Source: Pseudomonas wenzhouensis
GTDB taxonomy: Bacteria; Pseudomonadota; Gammaproteobacteria; Pseudomonadales; Pseudomonadaceae
NCBI RefSeq assembly: GCF_021029445.1
Contig: NZ_CP072610.1
Location: forward strand, 2,480,001 to 2,544,000
DNA length: 64,000 bases
Direction: 5' to 3'
Shown one piece after another: positions 31,361 to 39,738 of this stretch. A program made the position numbers and the translations under genes. A model generated the notes under the pieces. That model made no database searches and was not told the origin of the DNA. It worked only from the letters and a program-made list of their open reading frames with translations. Position 1 is the stretch's first letter. Each line of letters starts with the position of its first letter.

Positions 31361-33349
31361 TCACTGGCGCGACAGGCGCCAGGGCAAAGCCTTGCGTACC
31401 TGCCTCAGCGCGTGCACCAGGGCGGTACGCGAAGCGGGCTGCAATGCATAGCGCTGCTGTTCGAAACAATGCGCGAAAGCCTCGATCTGCTCAGCCTGTG
31501 CCGGCAGTTCGCGGGCAGCCCGCAAGGCGAATGAGCGTGCGCCCTCGCCCGTTTCGCGGCGTACGCCATGGCGCGCCAGCACACGCTCGAACTGGCGGAA
31601 AATCTGACGCTGTGGATCAGCCCGTTGCTGCCAGGGCTTGAGCAAGCACAGCGCCAGCAGGCCAATCAACAGCGCACCGGTGCCCACCAGGGCGAGCGCC
31701 AGACGCTGCCAGTCGAGGCTGCCGAACCAGTTCTGCAGCAGTTTCAGCTGCTGCTCACCCTGATACCCCAGCACCCAGCGCTGCCAGCCGTAGTTGAGGT
31801 TTTCCCAGCTCAAACGCAGCTGATTGAGCCAGGTCAGCTCGCGGTAGCGCAGCGGCGAGAACGGCTGATCCTCGAGAAAACCATCCTCTTCGGCCAACGC
31901 CTCCTCCAAGCCCTGCTCGATACGCTCGGGGGCAAACTGGAAGGTCGGATCCACGCTGCGCCAGCCCTGCCCCGGCTGCCAGTACTCGACCCAGGCATGC
32001 GCATCGAACTGGCGCACTTGGACGTAGTTGCCAGCAGGATTGAGCTCACCGCCCTGGTAGCCGGCCACGACCCGCGCCGGAATACCCGCTGCACGCAGCA
32101 CGAAGGTCATGGCGCCGGCATAGTGCGCACAGAACCCGCGCCGCGTGTCGAACAGGAACTCATCGATGCTGTCAGCACCCAGCGGCTGCGGACGCAGGGT
32201 ATAGACATAGGGCTCGCGATTGAAATGCTGCAGTATGGCCGCCACCAGCGCATCGCTCTGTGGATACTGCGCCTTCAGCTCGGCTGCCCAGGCGCGGCTA
32301 CGCGGATCGCCCTGCGGCGGCAACTGCAGCGCCTGGCGCAATCCAGGCGGCTCGCCCTGCGCCTCGCGCACAGCCTCTGGCCAGGAGCGCACCTGGTACA
32401 GCAGTGGCCGATCCGCCGGGCGCAGCCGCTGCCAGCGAAAGTCACTCATCATCCGTGCGCCGTCCTGGGTCATCTCGCCAACGTCGAGGGCGAACAGCCA
32501 GCGCTTGCCACTGGGCTGCATGATGATGCTGTAGTCGAGCGGGTCTCCGGCCTTGCTCCACTGCGCGGACATCGGTACATCCGCGTAAGCGGACTGCGAC
32601 CAGCGCCGGCCATCGAAACGCTCCAGCGTCAGGGCACGCCAGTACAGTTGTTCGCGCGGCGGCACGTCACCTTCGAAGCTGGCGCGAAAGGCCAAGGCCG
32701 GGGAGCGACTGAGTTCGGCGATATCGGCCGGTTCCATGCTGTCCGACAGGCCGGTGACGCCCTTGTCGCTGGGCAGTGGCAGCGACCACAACGGTCCCAT
32801 GCGCGGGAAGAAGACGAACAGCAGCACCATCAGCGGTATCGCCTGCAACAGCAGCCCACCGGCCAGGCGCAGGGTCGGCCAGGGGCGCTCGGCGAAACCA
32901 CTGTGCTGCAAACCAACCAGGGCAGCCAGCAAGGCAGCGACCGGCAACAGACTGTAGAGCGCTGAGAGGATGCCGTCCTCGAACAGGTAGGCGGTCACCA
33001 CGCAGAAGAAACCGAGGAAGATCAGTACCAGCGCATCACGTCGCGTGCGCATCTCCAGCAACTTCAGAACGAAGGTGGCGATCAGCAGCACCACGGCGGC
33101 ATCCAGCCCGACCAACGTGCCACGCGACAGCAGGATACCGGCCAGCACCAGCAGCATCAGCCCGCCCTTGACCCAGCCACCGGGATAAGGGGCACGCATG
33201 CGAAAGATCTGTACGCGCCAACCGGCAGCGCCCAGCCATAGCGCGATCATCCACAGCGGCAGATGCACCAGGTGCGGCACGATCACCAGCACCTGGGCGA
33301 CCAGCAACCAGGTCAGGGCGATCCTCGGGATACCCGGCAGGCTGCTCAT
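31361..33349 (-). CDS. tgpA: Protein-glutamine gamma-glutamyltransferase TgpA (transglutaminase-like membrane protein)
   Basis: The 662-residue protein has an N-terminal membrane domain (about residues 10-200, six helices). A periplasmic transglutaminase-like domain follows, with catalytic Cys in TRRGFCAHYAGAMTFVLRAAGIPARVVAGYQGG, His in FDAHAWVEYW and Asp in GWRSVDPTFQF. A further membrane helix (about 560-580) and a cytoplasmic tail with DUF4129 character complete it. TgpA of P. aeruginosa is essential and has transglutaminase activity in vitro. The start at 33349 overlaps the DUF58 stop (ATGA, 33346-33349), so translation is coupled to moxR and the DUF58 gene. The long open frame upstream is not part of the gene. 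Envelope-related function is inferred. Confidence 0.93.
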   Translation of the reverse strand: MSSLPGIPRIALTWLLVAQVLVIVPHLVHLPLWMIALWLGAAGWRVQIFRMRAPYPGGWVKGGLMLLVLAGILLSRGTLVGLDAAVVLLIATFVLKLLEMRTRRDALVLIFLGFFCVVTAYLFEDGILSALYSLLPVAALLAALVGLQHSGFAERPWPTLRLAGGLLLQAIPLMVLLFVFFPRMGPLWSLPLPSDKGVTGLSDSMEPADIAELSRSPALAFRASFEGDVPPREQLYWRALTLERFDGRRWSQSAYADVPMSAQWSKAGDPLDYSIIMQPSGKRWLFALDVGEMTQDGARMMSDFRWQRLRPADRPLLYQVRSWPEAVREAQGEPPGLRQALQLPPQGDPRSRAWAAELKAQYPQSDALVAAILQHFNREPYVYTLRPQPLGADSIDEFLFDTRRGFCAHYAGAMTFVLRAAGIPARVVAGYQGGELNPAGNYVQVRQFDAHAWVEYWQPGQGWRSVDPTFQFAPERIEQGLEEALAEEDGFLEDQPFSPLRYRELTWLNQLRLSWENLNYGWQRWVLGYQGEQQLKLLQNWFGSLDWQRLALALVGTGALLIGLLALCLLKPWQQRADPQRQIFRQFERVLARHGVRRETGEGARSFALRAARELPAQAEQIEAFAHCFEQQRYALQPASRTALVHALRQVRKALPWRLSRQ

Positions 33350-34299
33350 GCGCGTGCTCCGAACAACGCCAGGGCACGCAGGCAGGCATCGCGGTGGCCC
33401 TCGCCATAATCCGGGGCAATCACCTGCCCCGGCAGTTGCAGACCGAAGGCCTGCTGACGCTGAGATAACTGCAGCACCCAATGACAGAGCAGCGAAAGGC
33501 GCGTTTCACTGTCGCCTCCCAGACTGTCGAAATCCAGCCACAGGTCACGCCCGCTGAGCATGGCGAAATCCTTGACCAACAGGCCCTGGCCGCGCGAATA
33601 GGCCTTCCAGTCCAGGCGCCTTTTCGAGTCACCCGGCTGATACTCGCGCAAGCCCTGAAAATCATCGGCGCCCTGGCCAAGGGCGCGCAGGCCTTCTTCC
33701 TGCTCGTCACCGAGGCCTGCTGACAAAGGCAGATCGCCTTCCAGCGGCTGCGGGTAGACCAGCACGGCCTGATCCAGATCGACCCAACTCCAGGCCACCA
33801 GCAAACCCAGAGGGAAACGACTTTCCACACGCAGGCGCTCAGGCCTGAGCCAGCCACGTCGCGTCGCCGGCAGACTCAGCTCCACCTCGCTCTGCCCTTT
33901 TCGCGGCACATCACGCAGCATCAGTTCGGCTGGCGGCCAACCGAGCGCGATGGCCTGGTGCTCGCGCTCGCGGCTTTCCAGGCGCACGCGAAAACGCGCC
34001 TGCTCGCCGACGAACACCGCAGCGCCGCCACCCGCCTTGAGCACCAGCCCGGCCAGGTTGCGGTAGGTGTGCAGAATGGTGACGACGAACACCGCCATCA
34101 GTAGAAAAGTCAGGCCATAGGCCAGGCTGTTCTGGTAATTGATGCCCACCAGCAGCATCAGCAGCAGTGCCACGGCAAATGCGCCCCCCACGCGGCTGGG
34201 CAGGATGAAGATACGCCGCTGGTTCAAACGCACGCTGGCCGCTGGCGGAATGCGCCTGGCCAGCCAGCGCTGCCAGAGCGGCTTCAACGCGGCACGCAT
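33346..34299 (-). CDS. DUF58 domain protein of the moxR-tgpA operon
   Basis: The 317-residue protein has two adjacent membrane helices (about 37-75, FAVALLLMLLVGINYQNSLAYGLTFLLMAVFVVTIL). A DUF58/vWA-related domain follows, with the typical FQGLREYQPGDSKRRLDWKAYSR and ARACWVKDFA-like LLVKDFAMLSGRDLWLDFDSL, the second resembling a metal-ion-dependent adhesion start. It is coupled to moxR by a shared base (TGATG at 34299) and to tgpA by ATGA. Together the three are the standard moxR, DUF58 and transglutaminase cassette, presumed to be a chaperone system for envelope protein assembly. The exact function is unknown. Confidence 0.9.
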   Translation of the reverse strand: MRAALKPLWQRWLARRIPPAASVRLNQRRIFILPSRVGGAFAVALLLMLLVGINYQNSLAYGLTFLLMAVFVVTILHTYRNLAGLVLKAGGGAAVFVGEQARFRVRLESREREHQAIALGWPPAELMLRDVPRKGQSEVELSLPATRRGWLRPERLRVESRFPLGLLVAWSWVDLDQAVLVYPQPLEGDLPLSAGLGDEQEEGLRALGQGADDFQGLREYQPGDSKRRLDWKAYSRGQGLLVKDFAMLSGRDLWLDFDSLGGDSETRLSLLCHWVLQLSQRQQAFGLQLPGQVIAPDYGEGHRDACLRALALFGARA

Positions 34300-35216
34300 C
34301 AGAGCGCCGGCACTTCACGCAGCAGCCATTGCACCAGGCCGCCGCCGCCATGGCCAGCCGGGTCGGCGCGCTCGCGCAGGCGATGGCCAACCACCGAGGG
34401 CAGTACGGCCTGCACGTCTTCGGGAATCACATAATCACGCTCGGCCAGCAAGGCCCAGGCCCGTGCCGCCGCCAACAGCGCCAGACTGGCACGCGGCGAC
34501 AGGCCCCAGGCGAACTGCGGCTGGCTACGCGTGGCCTCGACCAAACGTAGCACATAGTCGACCAGGGCATCGCTGGCGCGTACCTTCGGCACCTGCGCCT
34601 GCAGGCGCGCCAGCTCGGCGTGATCGAGGATCGGCTGCAAACGCGGCAGCAGGTCGCGCCGCGCATCACCCAGCAGCAGCGCACGCTCTGCAGCCTGCGC
34701 CGGATAGCCCAGCGAAAGACGCATGAGAAAGCGGTCAAGCTGCGATTCCGGCAAGGCAAAGGTGCCGCCGCTGCTGACCGGGTTCTGCGTGGCGATCACG
34801 AAGAATGGCTCGGGTAACGGCCGGGTCGCGCCCTCGATGGTCACCTGCCCCTCCTCCATGGCTTCGAGCAACGCACTCTGGCTCTTGGGCGTGGCACGGT
34901 TGATCTCATCGGCCAATACCAGCTCAGCGAAGATCGGTCCGGGATGGAAGACGAACTGGCCGCTGTCCTTGTCGAATACCGAGGTGCCGAGAATATCCCC
35001 GGGAAGCAGGTCGGAGGTGAACTGAATACGCTGGAAACTCAGCCCCAGCACGCGCGCCAGGGCATGGCTGAGGGTGGTCTTGCCCATGCCCGGCAGGTCT
35101 TCGATCAGCAGGTGTCCGCGTGCCAGCAGGCAGGTCAGCGCCAGACGCACCTGCGCCTCCTTGCCCAACACCACCTGATTGACCGCGTCGAGACAGGCAT
35201 CGAGTTTGCTTCGCAT
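34299..35216 (-). CDS. MoxR-family AAA+ ATPase
   Basis: The 305-residue cytoplasmic AAA+ ATPase has a Walker A (EDLPGMGKTTLSHAL), Walker B (ELVLADEINRATPKSQSALLEAMEEGQ) and sensor 1 (FFVIATQNPVSSGGTF). C-terminal LSPRASLALLAAARAWALLAERDYVIPEDVQAVLPSVVGHR marks the MoxR group. These ATPases activate or assemble protein complexes, often with DUF58/vWA partners. It is the first gene of moxR-DUF58-tgpA. The ATG at 35216 is preceded by AGGAGTGA. The upstream 307 bases hold only an MCP remnant, so the operon promoter must lie there. Confidence 0.93.
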   Translation of the reverse strand: MRSKLDACLDAVNQVVLGKEAQVRLALTCLLARGHLLIEDLPGMGKTTLSHALARVLGLSFQRIQFTSDLLPGDILGTSVFDKDSGQFVFHPGPIFAELVLADEINRATPKSQSALLEAMEEGQVTIEGATRPLPEPFFVIATQNPVSSGGTFALPESQLDRFLMRLSLGYPAQAAERALLLGDARRDLLPRLQPILDHAELARLQAQVPKVRASDALVDYVLRLVEATRSQPQFAWGLSPRASLALLAAARAWALLAERDYVIPEDVQAVLPSVVGHRLRERADPAGHGGGGLVQWLLREVPAL

Positions 35217-35311
35217 CGTTCACTCCTTATGCAGAGGGTCGATGCTACTGGGGCGCAGGCATGCGGCATAGCGCCATGACATTTTTGCTCACGAAACTGT
35301 GAGGCCCGCCG

Positions 35312-35523
35312 CTATACCAGGTGAAATTGCCCAGCCATTCCCTGCAGCTCGCGCCCCAGCTCGGCCAACTGAATGCTCGAGGCAGCGGTTTCGCCCATGG
35401 CCTCCAGGGCGGTCTCGGCCTGGTTCGCGGCGCCAACCTTCAGGCAAGCCAGGCTGGCACTCTGCTGCATATCCAGCAGCGCCAACAGCCCGGTTACGAT
35501 CACCAGAACGTTCGGAAGCAGTA
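35312..35523 (-). pseudogene. Remnant of a methyl-accepting chemotaxis protein gene
   Basis: The minus-strand frame between the flavin reductase stop and 35312 encodes about 70 residues in two parts. A hydrophobic stretch (LILLPNVLVIVTGLLALLDMQQS) resembles a transducer's first membrane helix. It is joined to a tail, ETAASSIQLAELGRELQGMAGQFHL, which has the form of Pseudomonas MCP C-termini (compare [28 protein letters not shown] in the intact MCP at 52282-53907). The whole signalling hairpin is missing. I read this as an internally deleted, start-less MCP gene. It fills most of the 307-base gap between moxR and the flavin reductase gene. Confidence 0.6.
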
Positions 35524-36129
35524 TCAGGGCCGCTGCATCTGGAACAGATCGAGCGTGCGGCAATAGGCACTGCCACCCAGGCGCCCGACCAGATCGAGCT
35601 TGAGTGGATCGAGACGGCCCTGCTCGTTGAGCACGGCATCATCGATATGCGCCAGCAGCACTTCGGCGAAGATCAGGTGACAATTGGGCTGCTGCGGCGG
35701 ATAGGGCTGAATCTGCGCCACGCGGCACTCGAAGGTCACCGCTGCGCCACTGACACGCGGCACGTCGATACGCTCGCAGGGCTGGCTGGCAATGGCGCAG
35801 TGGGCGAACTCGCTGACCTCATGCGGCAGCAGCGCGGCACTGGCATTCATTGCCTCGGCCTGGGCGAAGCTGACTAGTTGAATCGCCAGCTCGCCGCTGG
35901 CCTGGGCATTGTGCAGGGTATCCTTGAGGCTGCCGTCATCACGGGTGTTGACGTTGACCAGCACGGTCGGCGGGTTGTCGCTGATCACCTGAAAGAAGCT
36001 GAACGGCGCGAGGTTGGCCACGCCCTCGGCCGAGCGGGTCGACACCCAGGCGATGGGCCGTGGCGTGACACTGGACGCCAGCCAGCGATAAGTCTCGAGC
36101 GGGCTCAGATCAGCGAAATCGATCTGCAT
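35524..36129 (-). CDS. Flavin reductase family protein (DIM6/NTAB)
   Basis: The 201-residue protein has the FMN-binding split-barrel fold of the DIM6/NTAB family: YRWLASSVTPRPIAWVSTRSAEGVANLAPFSFFQVISDNPPTVLVNV, then KDTLHNAQASGELAIQLVS. It probably binds FMN and reduces it with NAD(P)H or donates flavin to another enzyme; the substrate is unknown. The start shares its A with the stop of the upstream lipoprotein gene (TGATG at 36129), so the two are translationally coupled. It ends at the MCP remnant. The partnership of a small lipoprotein and a flavin protein is uncommon. Confidence 0.85.
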   Translation of the reverse strand: MQIDFADLSPLETYRWLASSVTPRPIAWVSTRSAEGVANLAPFSFFQVISDNPPTVLVNVNTRDDGSLKDTLHNAQASGELAIQLVSFAQAEAMNASAALLPHEVSEFAHCAIASQPCERIDVPRVSGAAVTFECRVAQIQPYPPQQPNCHLIFAEVLLAHIDDAVLNEQGRLDPLKLDLVGRLGGSAYCRTLDLFQMQRP

Positions 36130-36407
36130 CAGCGCCCCGCTCGCGATTCGCGGATGTAGAAACGCGCACGTTCGGCCTTGCTGACACAGCCTTCATAGGC
36201 CTCGAACTGCTGCTGAGTCTTGGCGGCGGTGAGCAGCGAAAGCGCCTTGGAATAGCTCACGGTGCCGGCGAAACCTTCGGCCTCGGCGATGCTCAGCTCC
36301 TTCCAGGCGGCATCCAGCTGGTTGGCGCAGGTCTCGCGGTAAACGGTCTTGCCGGCACAGCCGGTGAGCATCACCGCCAGCAGCGGCAAACAGATCCAAT
36401 GTTTCAT
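36129..36407 (-). CDS. Small lipoprotein of unknown function
   Basis: The 92-residue protein begins MKHWICLPLLAVMLTGCAGKT, a lipoprotein signal with lipobox LTGC, so it should be outer-membrane anchored. The mature part is mostly helical and holds two more cysteines (YRETCANQLDAAWKELSIAEAEG and YEGCVSKAERARFYIRESR) that could form a disulphide. The pattern is reminiscent of small Pseudomonas lipoproteins that lie next to selU, as I recall. AGGAG precedes the ATG at 36407. It is coupled to the flavin reductase gene. No function can be assigned. Confidence 0.8.
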   Translation of the reverse strand: MKHWICLPLLAVMLTGCAGKTVYRETCANQLDAAWKELSIAEAEGFAGTVSYSKALSLLTAAKTQQQFEAYEGCVSKAERARFYIRESRAGR

Positions 36408-36483
36408 CGACCACACTCCTCGGGAGGGACAGGACTACAGGTTGGCTCATCTATGACGCCTCGCCTGCGCGAAAGTGCCCGGC

Positions 36484-37587
36484 TCAACCGCCGTTTCGTT
36501 CACGGAGGTATTGCACCACAGCCTCTTGTTCGCCAGCGAATTCTATACGCCCGGACTTGCTCTCGCGCTGGAACACATACATGGGATCGTAGTATTCGAC
36601 CAGCAAGGCCTCGATCCAGCCGCGATGGGTGTCCACCTGGCCATCGGCCTGCTGCTCCTGCAACGCCTGATCCATGATCGCGGCCAAACGCTGGTAACGC
36701 TCGCCACCCAGACGCCGGGTGATATTGGCCAGGCTCTCGCGCAAGCGCGCAGCGAAGGCACTGAAACCCTCTTGCTCGCCCTGCAGTGCAACGAACTCGG
36801 CACACAGCTCGACCACGTAAGCCTGCAGGATACGCTCGACCCGATTGGCCACGCTGTCTTCCAGCCAGACCAGCGGGTAGTGCTGCATGGCTTGGTGCAG
36901 CGGCAATGGCAGGGAGCAGCGACCGATCAGGCGCGCTTCGTCTTCCAGCACGAATTGCTGCTGCCCTGCCGCGCGGCGCTTGAGCAAGTCGATGGCCAGG
37001 GCATTCTCGAAATCGATCTGCGCCGGCTGGGCACTGGCGCGCTTGCCAAAACTGGAGCCACGATGATTGGCATGCGCCTCCAGGTCCAGGCTGTTGCCAA
37101 GCTGGCTGAGCACCTCGGTCTTGCCGGTGCCGGTCATGCCGCCCACCAGCACGAAATCGCACGCGGCAATGGCGTCGTCCGTACTCTGCAGGAGGAAGGT
37201 GCGCATGGCCTTGTAGCCACCGACCACGCGCGGATAGTCGATCCCCGCCTCGCTTTTCAGCCATTGCTGGACGATCTGCGAACGCAGGCCACCGCGAAAG
37301 CAGTACAGGTAACCCTCAGGGTTGGCCTTGGCAAAGGCCGCCCAGGCTTCGATGCGCTCGGCCTTGGTATGGCCGCTGACCAGTTGATGGCCCAGCTCGA
37401 TGGCCGCCTGCTGGCCTTGCTGCTTGTAGCAGGTGCCGACCTTCTGCCGCTCGATGTCGTTCATCAGCGGCAAGTTGATCACGCCGGGAAAGGCGCCCTT
37501 GAGAAACTCGACCGGCGCACGGGTGTCCATCAGCGGCCGGTCATGCAGGAACAGGTCGCGGTAGTCGGTGCAGTTGTCGCGCATCAT
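36484..37587 (-). CDS. selU: tRNA 2-selenouridine synthase (MnmH/SelU/YbbB)
   Basis: The 367-residue enzyme replaces the sulphur of 2-thiouridine at the tRNA wobble position with selenium, using selenophosphate. It has an N-terminal rhodanese domain (about residues 1-125) with the catalytic cysteine C96 in [14 protein letters not shown]-loop domain follows with GGMTGTGKT (about 149-157). The second domain also has [11 protein letters not shown]. The start overlaps the selD stop by ATGA at 37584-37587, so SelD and SelU are made together, which fits supply of selenophosphate. Two adjacent ATGs leave one residue of doubt. A small lipoprotein gene lies downstream. Confidence 0.95.
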   Translation of the reverse strand: MMRDNCTDYRDLFLHDRPLMDTRAPVEFLKGAFPGVINLPLMNDIERQKVGTCYKQQGQQAAIELGHQLVSGHTKAERIEAWAAFAKANPEGYLYCFRGGLRSQIVQQWLKSEAGIDYPRVVGGYKAMRTFLLQSTDDAIAACDFVLVGGMTGTGKTEVLSQLGNSLDLEAHANHRGSSFGKRASAQPAQIDFENALAIDLLKRRAAGQQQFVLEDEARLIGRCSLPLPLHQAMQHYPLVWLEDSVANRVERILQAYVVELCAEFVALQGEQEGFSAFAARLRESLANITRRLGGERYQRLAAIMDQALQEQQADGQVDTHRGWIEALLVEYYDPMYVFQRESKSGRIEFAGEQEAVVQYLRERNGG

Positions 37588-38618
37588 AACACCTCGACCG
37601 CGTAATGCTGTCGCTCGACCATCTCGCCGATGGGCGCCAGCGTCAGCCCCAGTTCGGCGGCAACGGCGAGAAACTCGGCCTCACCTTCCGCCGCCACGGC
37701 AATCAGCAAGCCGCCGCTGGTCTGCGGGTCGCACAGCAGCAGCTTGGCCAGCTCCGGCAGCGGTGCGATCTTGTCGCCATAGCTGTCGAAGTTGCGCAAG
37801 GTGCCACCGGGTATGCAGCCCTGCTCCAGATAGTGTTCGACACTCTCCAGACGCGGCACGCGGGCGAACTCGACACGGGCGCTGAGGCCACTACCATCAG
37901 CCATTTCCACCAGATGACCGAGCAGGCCGAAGCCGGTGACATCGGTCATCGCGCGCACGCCGGCGAGCTTGCCAAAGCGGCTGCCGGGCTTGTTCAGGGT
38001 GCACATCCAGTCACGCGCCAGGCCAATGTCGGCCTCACGCAGCTTGGCCTTCTTCTCCGCCGTGGTGAGGATGCCAATGCCCAGTGGTTTGCTCAGGTAC
38101 AGCTTGCAACCGGCCGTGGCGGTGTCGTTGCGCTTCATGTTGGCCTTGCTCACCAGACCGGTCACGGCCAGGCCGAAAATCGGCTCCGGGGCATCGATCG
38201 AGTGCCCGCCTGCCAGCGGGATGCCGGCTTCGTCGCACACGGCGCGGCCACCGCGGATCACTTCGCGCGCCACTTCCGGCGCCAGCACATTGACCGGCCA
38301 GCCAAGAATGGCGATGGCCATCAGTGGATCGCCGCCCATGGCGTAAATATCGCTGATGGCATTGGTGGCGGCGATACGGCCAAAATCGTAAGGGTCATCG
38401 ACGATCGGCATGAAGAAATCGGTGGTGGACACCACACCGCGCTCTTCGTCGATGGCATACACCGCCGCATCATCGCGCGAGGCATTGCCGACCCAGAGGC
38501 TGGGGTCGAGATTCTGCGCCCCGCTGCCCGCGAGAATCACTTCGAGCACCTTGGGCGAAATCTTGCAACCGCAACCGGCGCCGTGGCTGTACTGGGTCAA
38601 ACGAATGGGTTCGCTCAT
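37584..38618 (-). CDS. selD: Selenide, water dikinase (selenophosphate synthase)
   Basis: The 344-residue enzyme makes selenophosphate from selenide and ATP. The active-site segment [12 protein letters not shown] carries C16, C18 and K19, matching the E. coli C17/K20 site; a cysteine codon, not an in-frame TGA, occupies the selenocysteine position. The AIR-synthase-like fold shows [36 protein letters not shown] at 38618 begins MSEPIRLTQ. It is the first gene of the selD-selU operon. A plus-strand patatin gene starts 112 bases away, so the pair is divergently arranged with it. Selenocysteine genes selA/selB are not in this window. Confidence 0.95.
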   Translation of the reverse strand: MSEPIRLTQYSHGAGCGCKISPKVLEVILAGSGAQNLDPSLWVGNASRDDAAVYAIDEERGVVSTTDFFMPIVDDPYDFGRIAATNAISDIYAMGGDPLMAIAILGWPVNVLAPEVAREVIRGGRAVCDEAGIPLAGGHSIDAPEPIFGLAVTGLVSKANMKRNDTATAGCKLYLSKPLGIGILTTAEKKAKLREADIGLARDWMCTLNKPGSRFGKLAGVRAMTDVTGFGLLGHLVEMADGSGLSARVEFARVPRLESVEHYLEQGCIPGGTLRNFDSYGDKIAPLPELAKLLLCDPQTSGGLLIAVAAEGEAEFLAVAAELGLTLAPIGEMVERQHYAVEVL

Positions 38619-38730
38619 GCTTTTCTCTCACCGCGATGACTGGCGGCGGATTCTAGCAAAGACTGCATTGCCTGCCTTGGCTCAACGCTGGTGTGCGAGT
38701 AAGGTCAAAGCTTCAACGGGGGAACCATCG

Positions 38731-39738
38731 ATGAGCAAGAAAGTGGCGCTGGTGCTGGGCTCGGGGGGCGCGCGTGGCTATGCGCATATCGGCGTGATCG
38801 AGGAGCTGCAGGCGCGCGGCTATGAAATCGGCTGTATCGCCGGCTGTTCGATGGGTGCGGTGGTCGGCGGCATCTTCGCGGCGGGCAAGCTGCCGGAGTA
38901 CCGCGAGTGGACGGAAAGCCTGGATTATCTCGACGTACTGCGCCTGCTCGACGTCAGCTTCCGCCTGGGCGCCATTCGCGGTGAGCGGGTGTTCGGGCGG
39001 ATTCAGGACATCGTCGGCGACGTGGATATCGAGAACCTCAACATCCCCTTCACCGCCGTCGCCACGGACCTCACCAACCAGCAGGAAATCTGGTTCCAGG
39101 AGGGCTGTCTGCACCAGGCGATGCGTGCCTCGGCGGCGATCCCCAGCCTGTTCACCCCGGTCATTCAGGGTAAGCGCATGCTGGTCGATGGGGGCCTGCT
39201 CAACCCGCTGCCGATCGTCCCGGTGGTGTCCAGCCACTGCGATCTGATCGTCGCGGTCAACCTCAACGCCACCAACCAGAATCACTACCAGTTGCCGCTG
39301 ATCGAACGTCCGGCAGCGCTCAAGGGCCGCATCGATCAGTTGATGAGCAACCTCGGCTCGCGCCTGCCGAACTTTCGCCGCAAGGGCGATGACGAAACGC
39401 TGCTGCTCGGCAGCGCACAGCATCCGGGCGACGAGATCGCTCCGGCGGCAGCCCCGAACCGCAAGGAAGATGGCGCAGCGCCCCGATCCGCCAGTGGCTC
39501 GCGTATTGCCGAATTCAGCGGGCCAGGCTCGCTGTTGGAGCTGGTCAACCAGAGCTTCGAGGTGATGCAGACCTCCCTGGCGCAATACAAGATCGCCGGT
39601 TACCCGCCGGATATCCTGATCAATGTGCCCAAGCGCGTCTGCCGCTTCTTCGAGTTTTACAAGGCGCCGGAGCTGATCATGCTGGGCCGGCAGATCGCCC
39701 GCGATACCCTCGACAAGTACGAAAGCGAGCGCGGCTGA
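38731..39738 (+). CDS. Patatin-like phospholipase
   Basis: The 335-residue protein has the bacterial patatin core: oxyanion hole GSGGARGYAHIGVIEEL, nucleophile GCSMGAVVGG and catalytic DGGLLNPLP. It would hydrolyse phospholipid or acyl esters in the cytoplasm or at the inner membrane. AGGTGG-like GGGGGAA lies ahead of the ATG at 38731; the longer frame that begins inside selD on the other strand is not the gene. The region after about residue 230 (GDDETLLLGSAQHPGDEIAP) is a low-complexity linker, followed by a C-terminal helical domain. The stop is directly adjacent to the convergent AI-2E permease stop (TGATCA at 39736-39741), leaving no spacer. Confidence 0.9.
   Translation: MSKKVALVLGSGGARGYAHIGVIEELQARGYEIGCIAGCSMGAVVGGIFAAGKLPEYREWTESLDYLDVLRLLDVSFRLGAIRGERVFGRIQDIVGDVDIENLNIPFTAVATDLTNQQEIWFQEGCLHQAMRASAAIPSLFTPVIQGKRMLVDGGLLNPLPIVPVVSSHCDLIVAVNLNATNQNHYQLPLIERPAALKGRIDQLMSNLGSRLPNFRRKGDDETLLLGSAQHPGDEIAPAAAPNRKEDGAAPRSASGSRIAEFSGPGSLLELVNQSFEVMQTSLAQYKIAGYPPDILINVPKRVCRFFEFYKAPELIMLGRQIARDTLDKYESERG

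Noticed and set aside
38550..38600. Selenocysteine codon in selD
   Set aside because: The active-site positions are ordinary TGC cysteine codons; no in-frame TGA.
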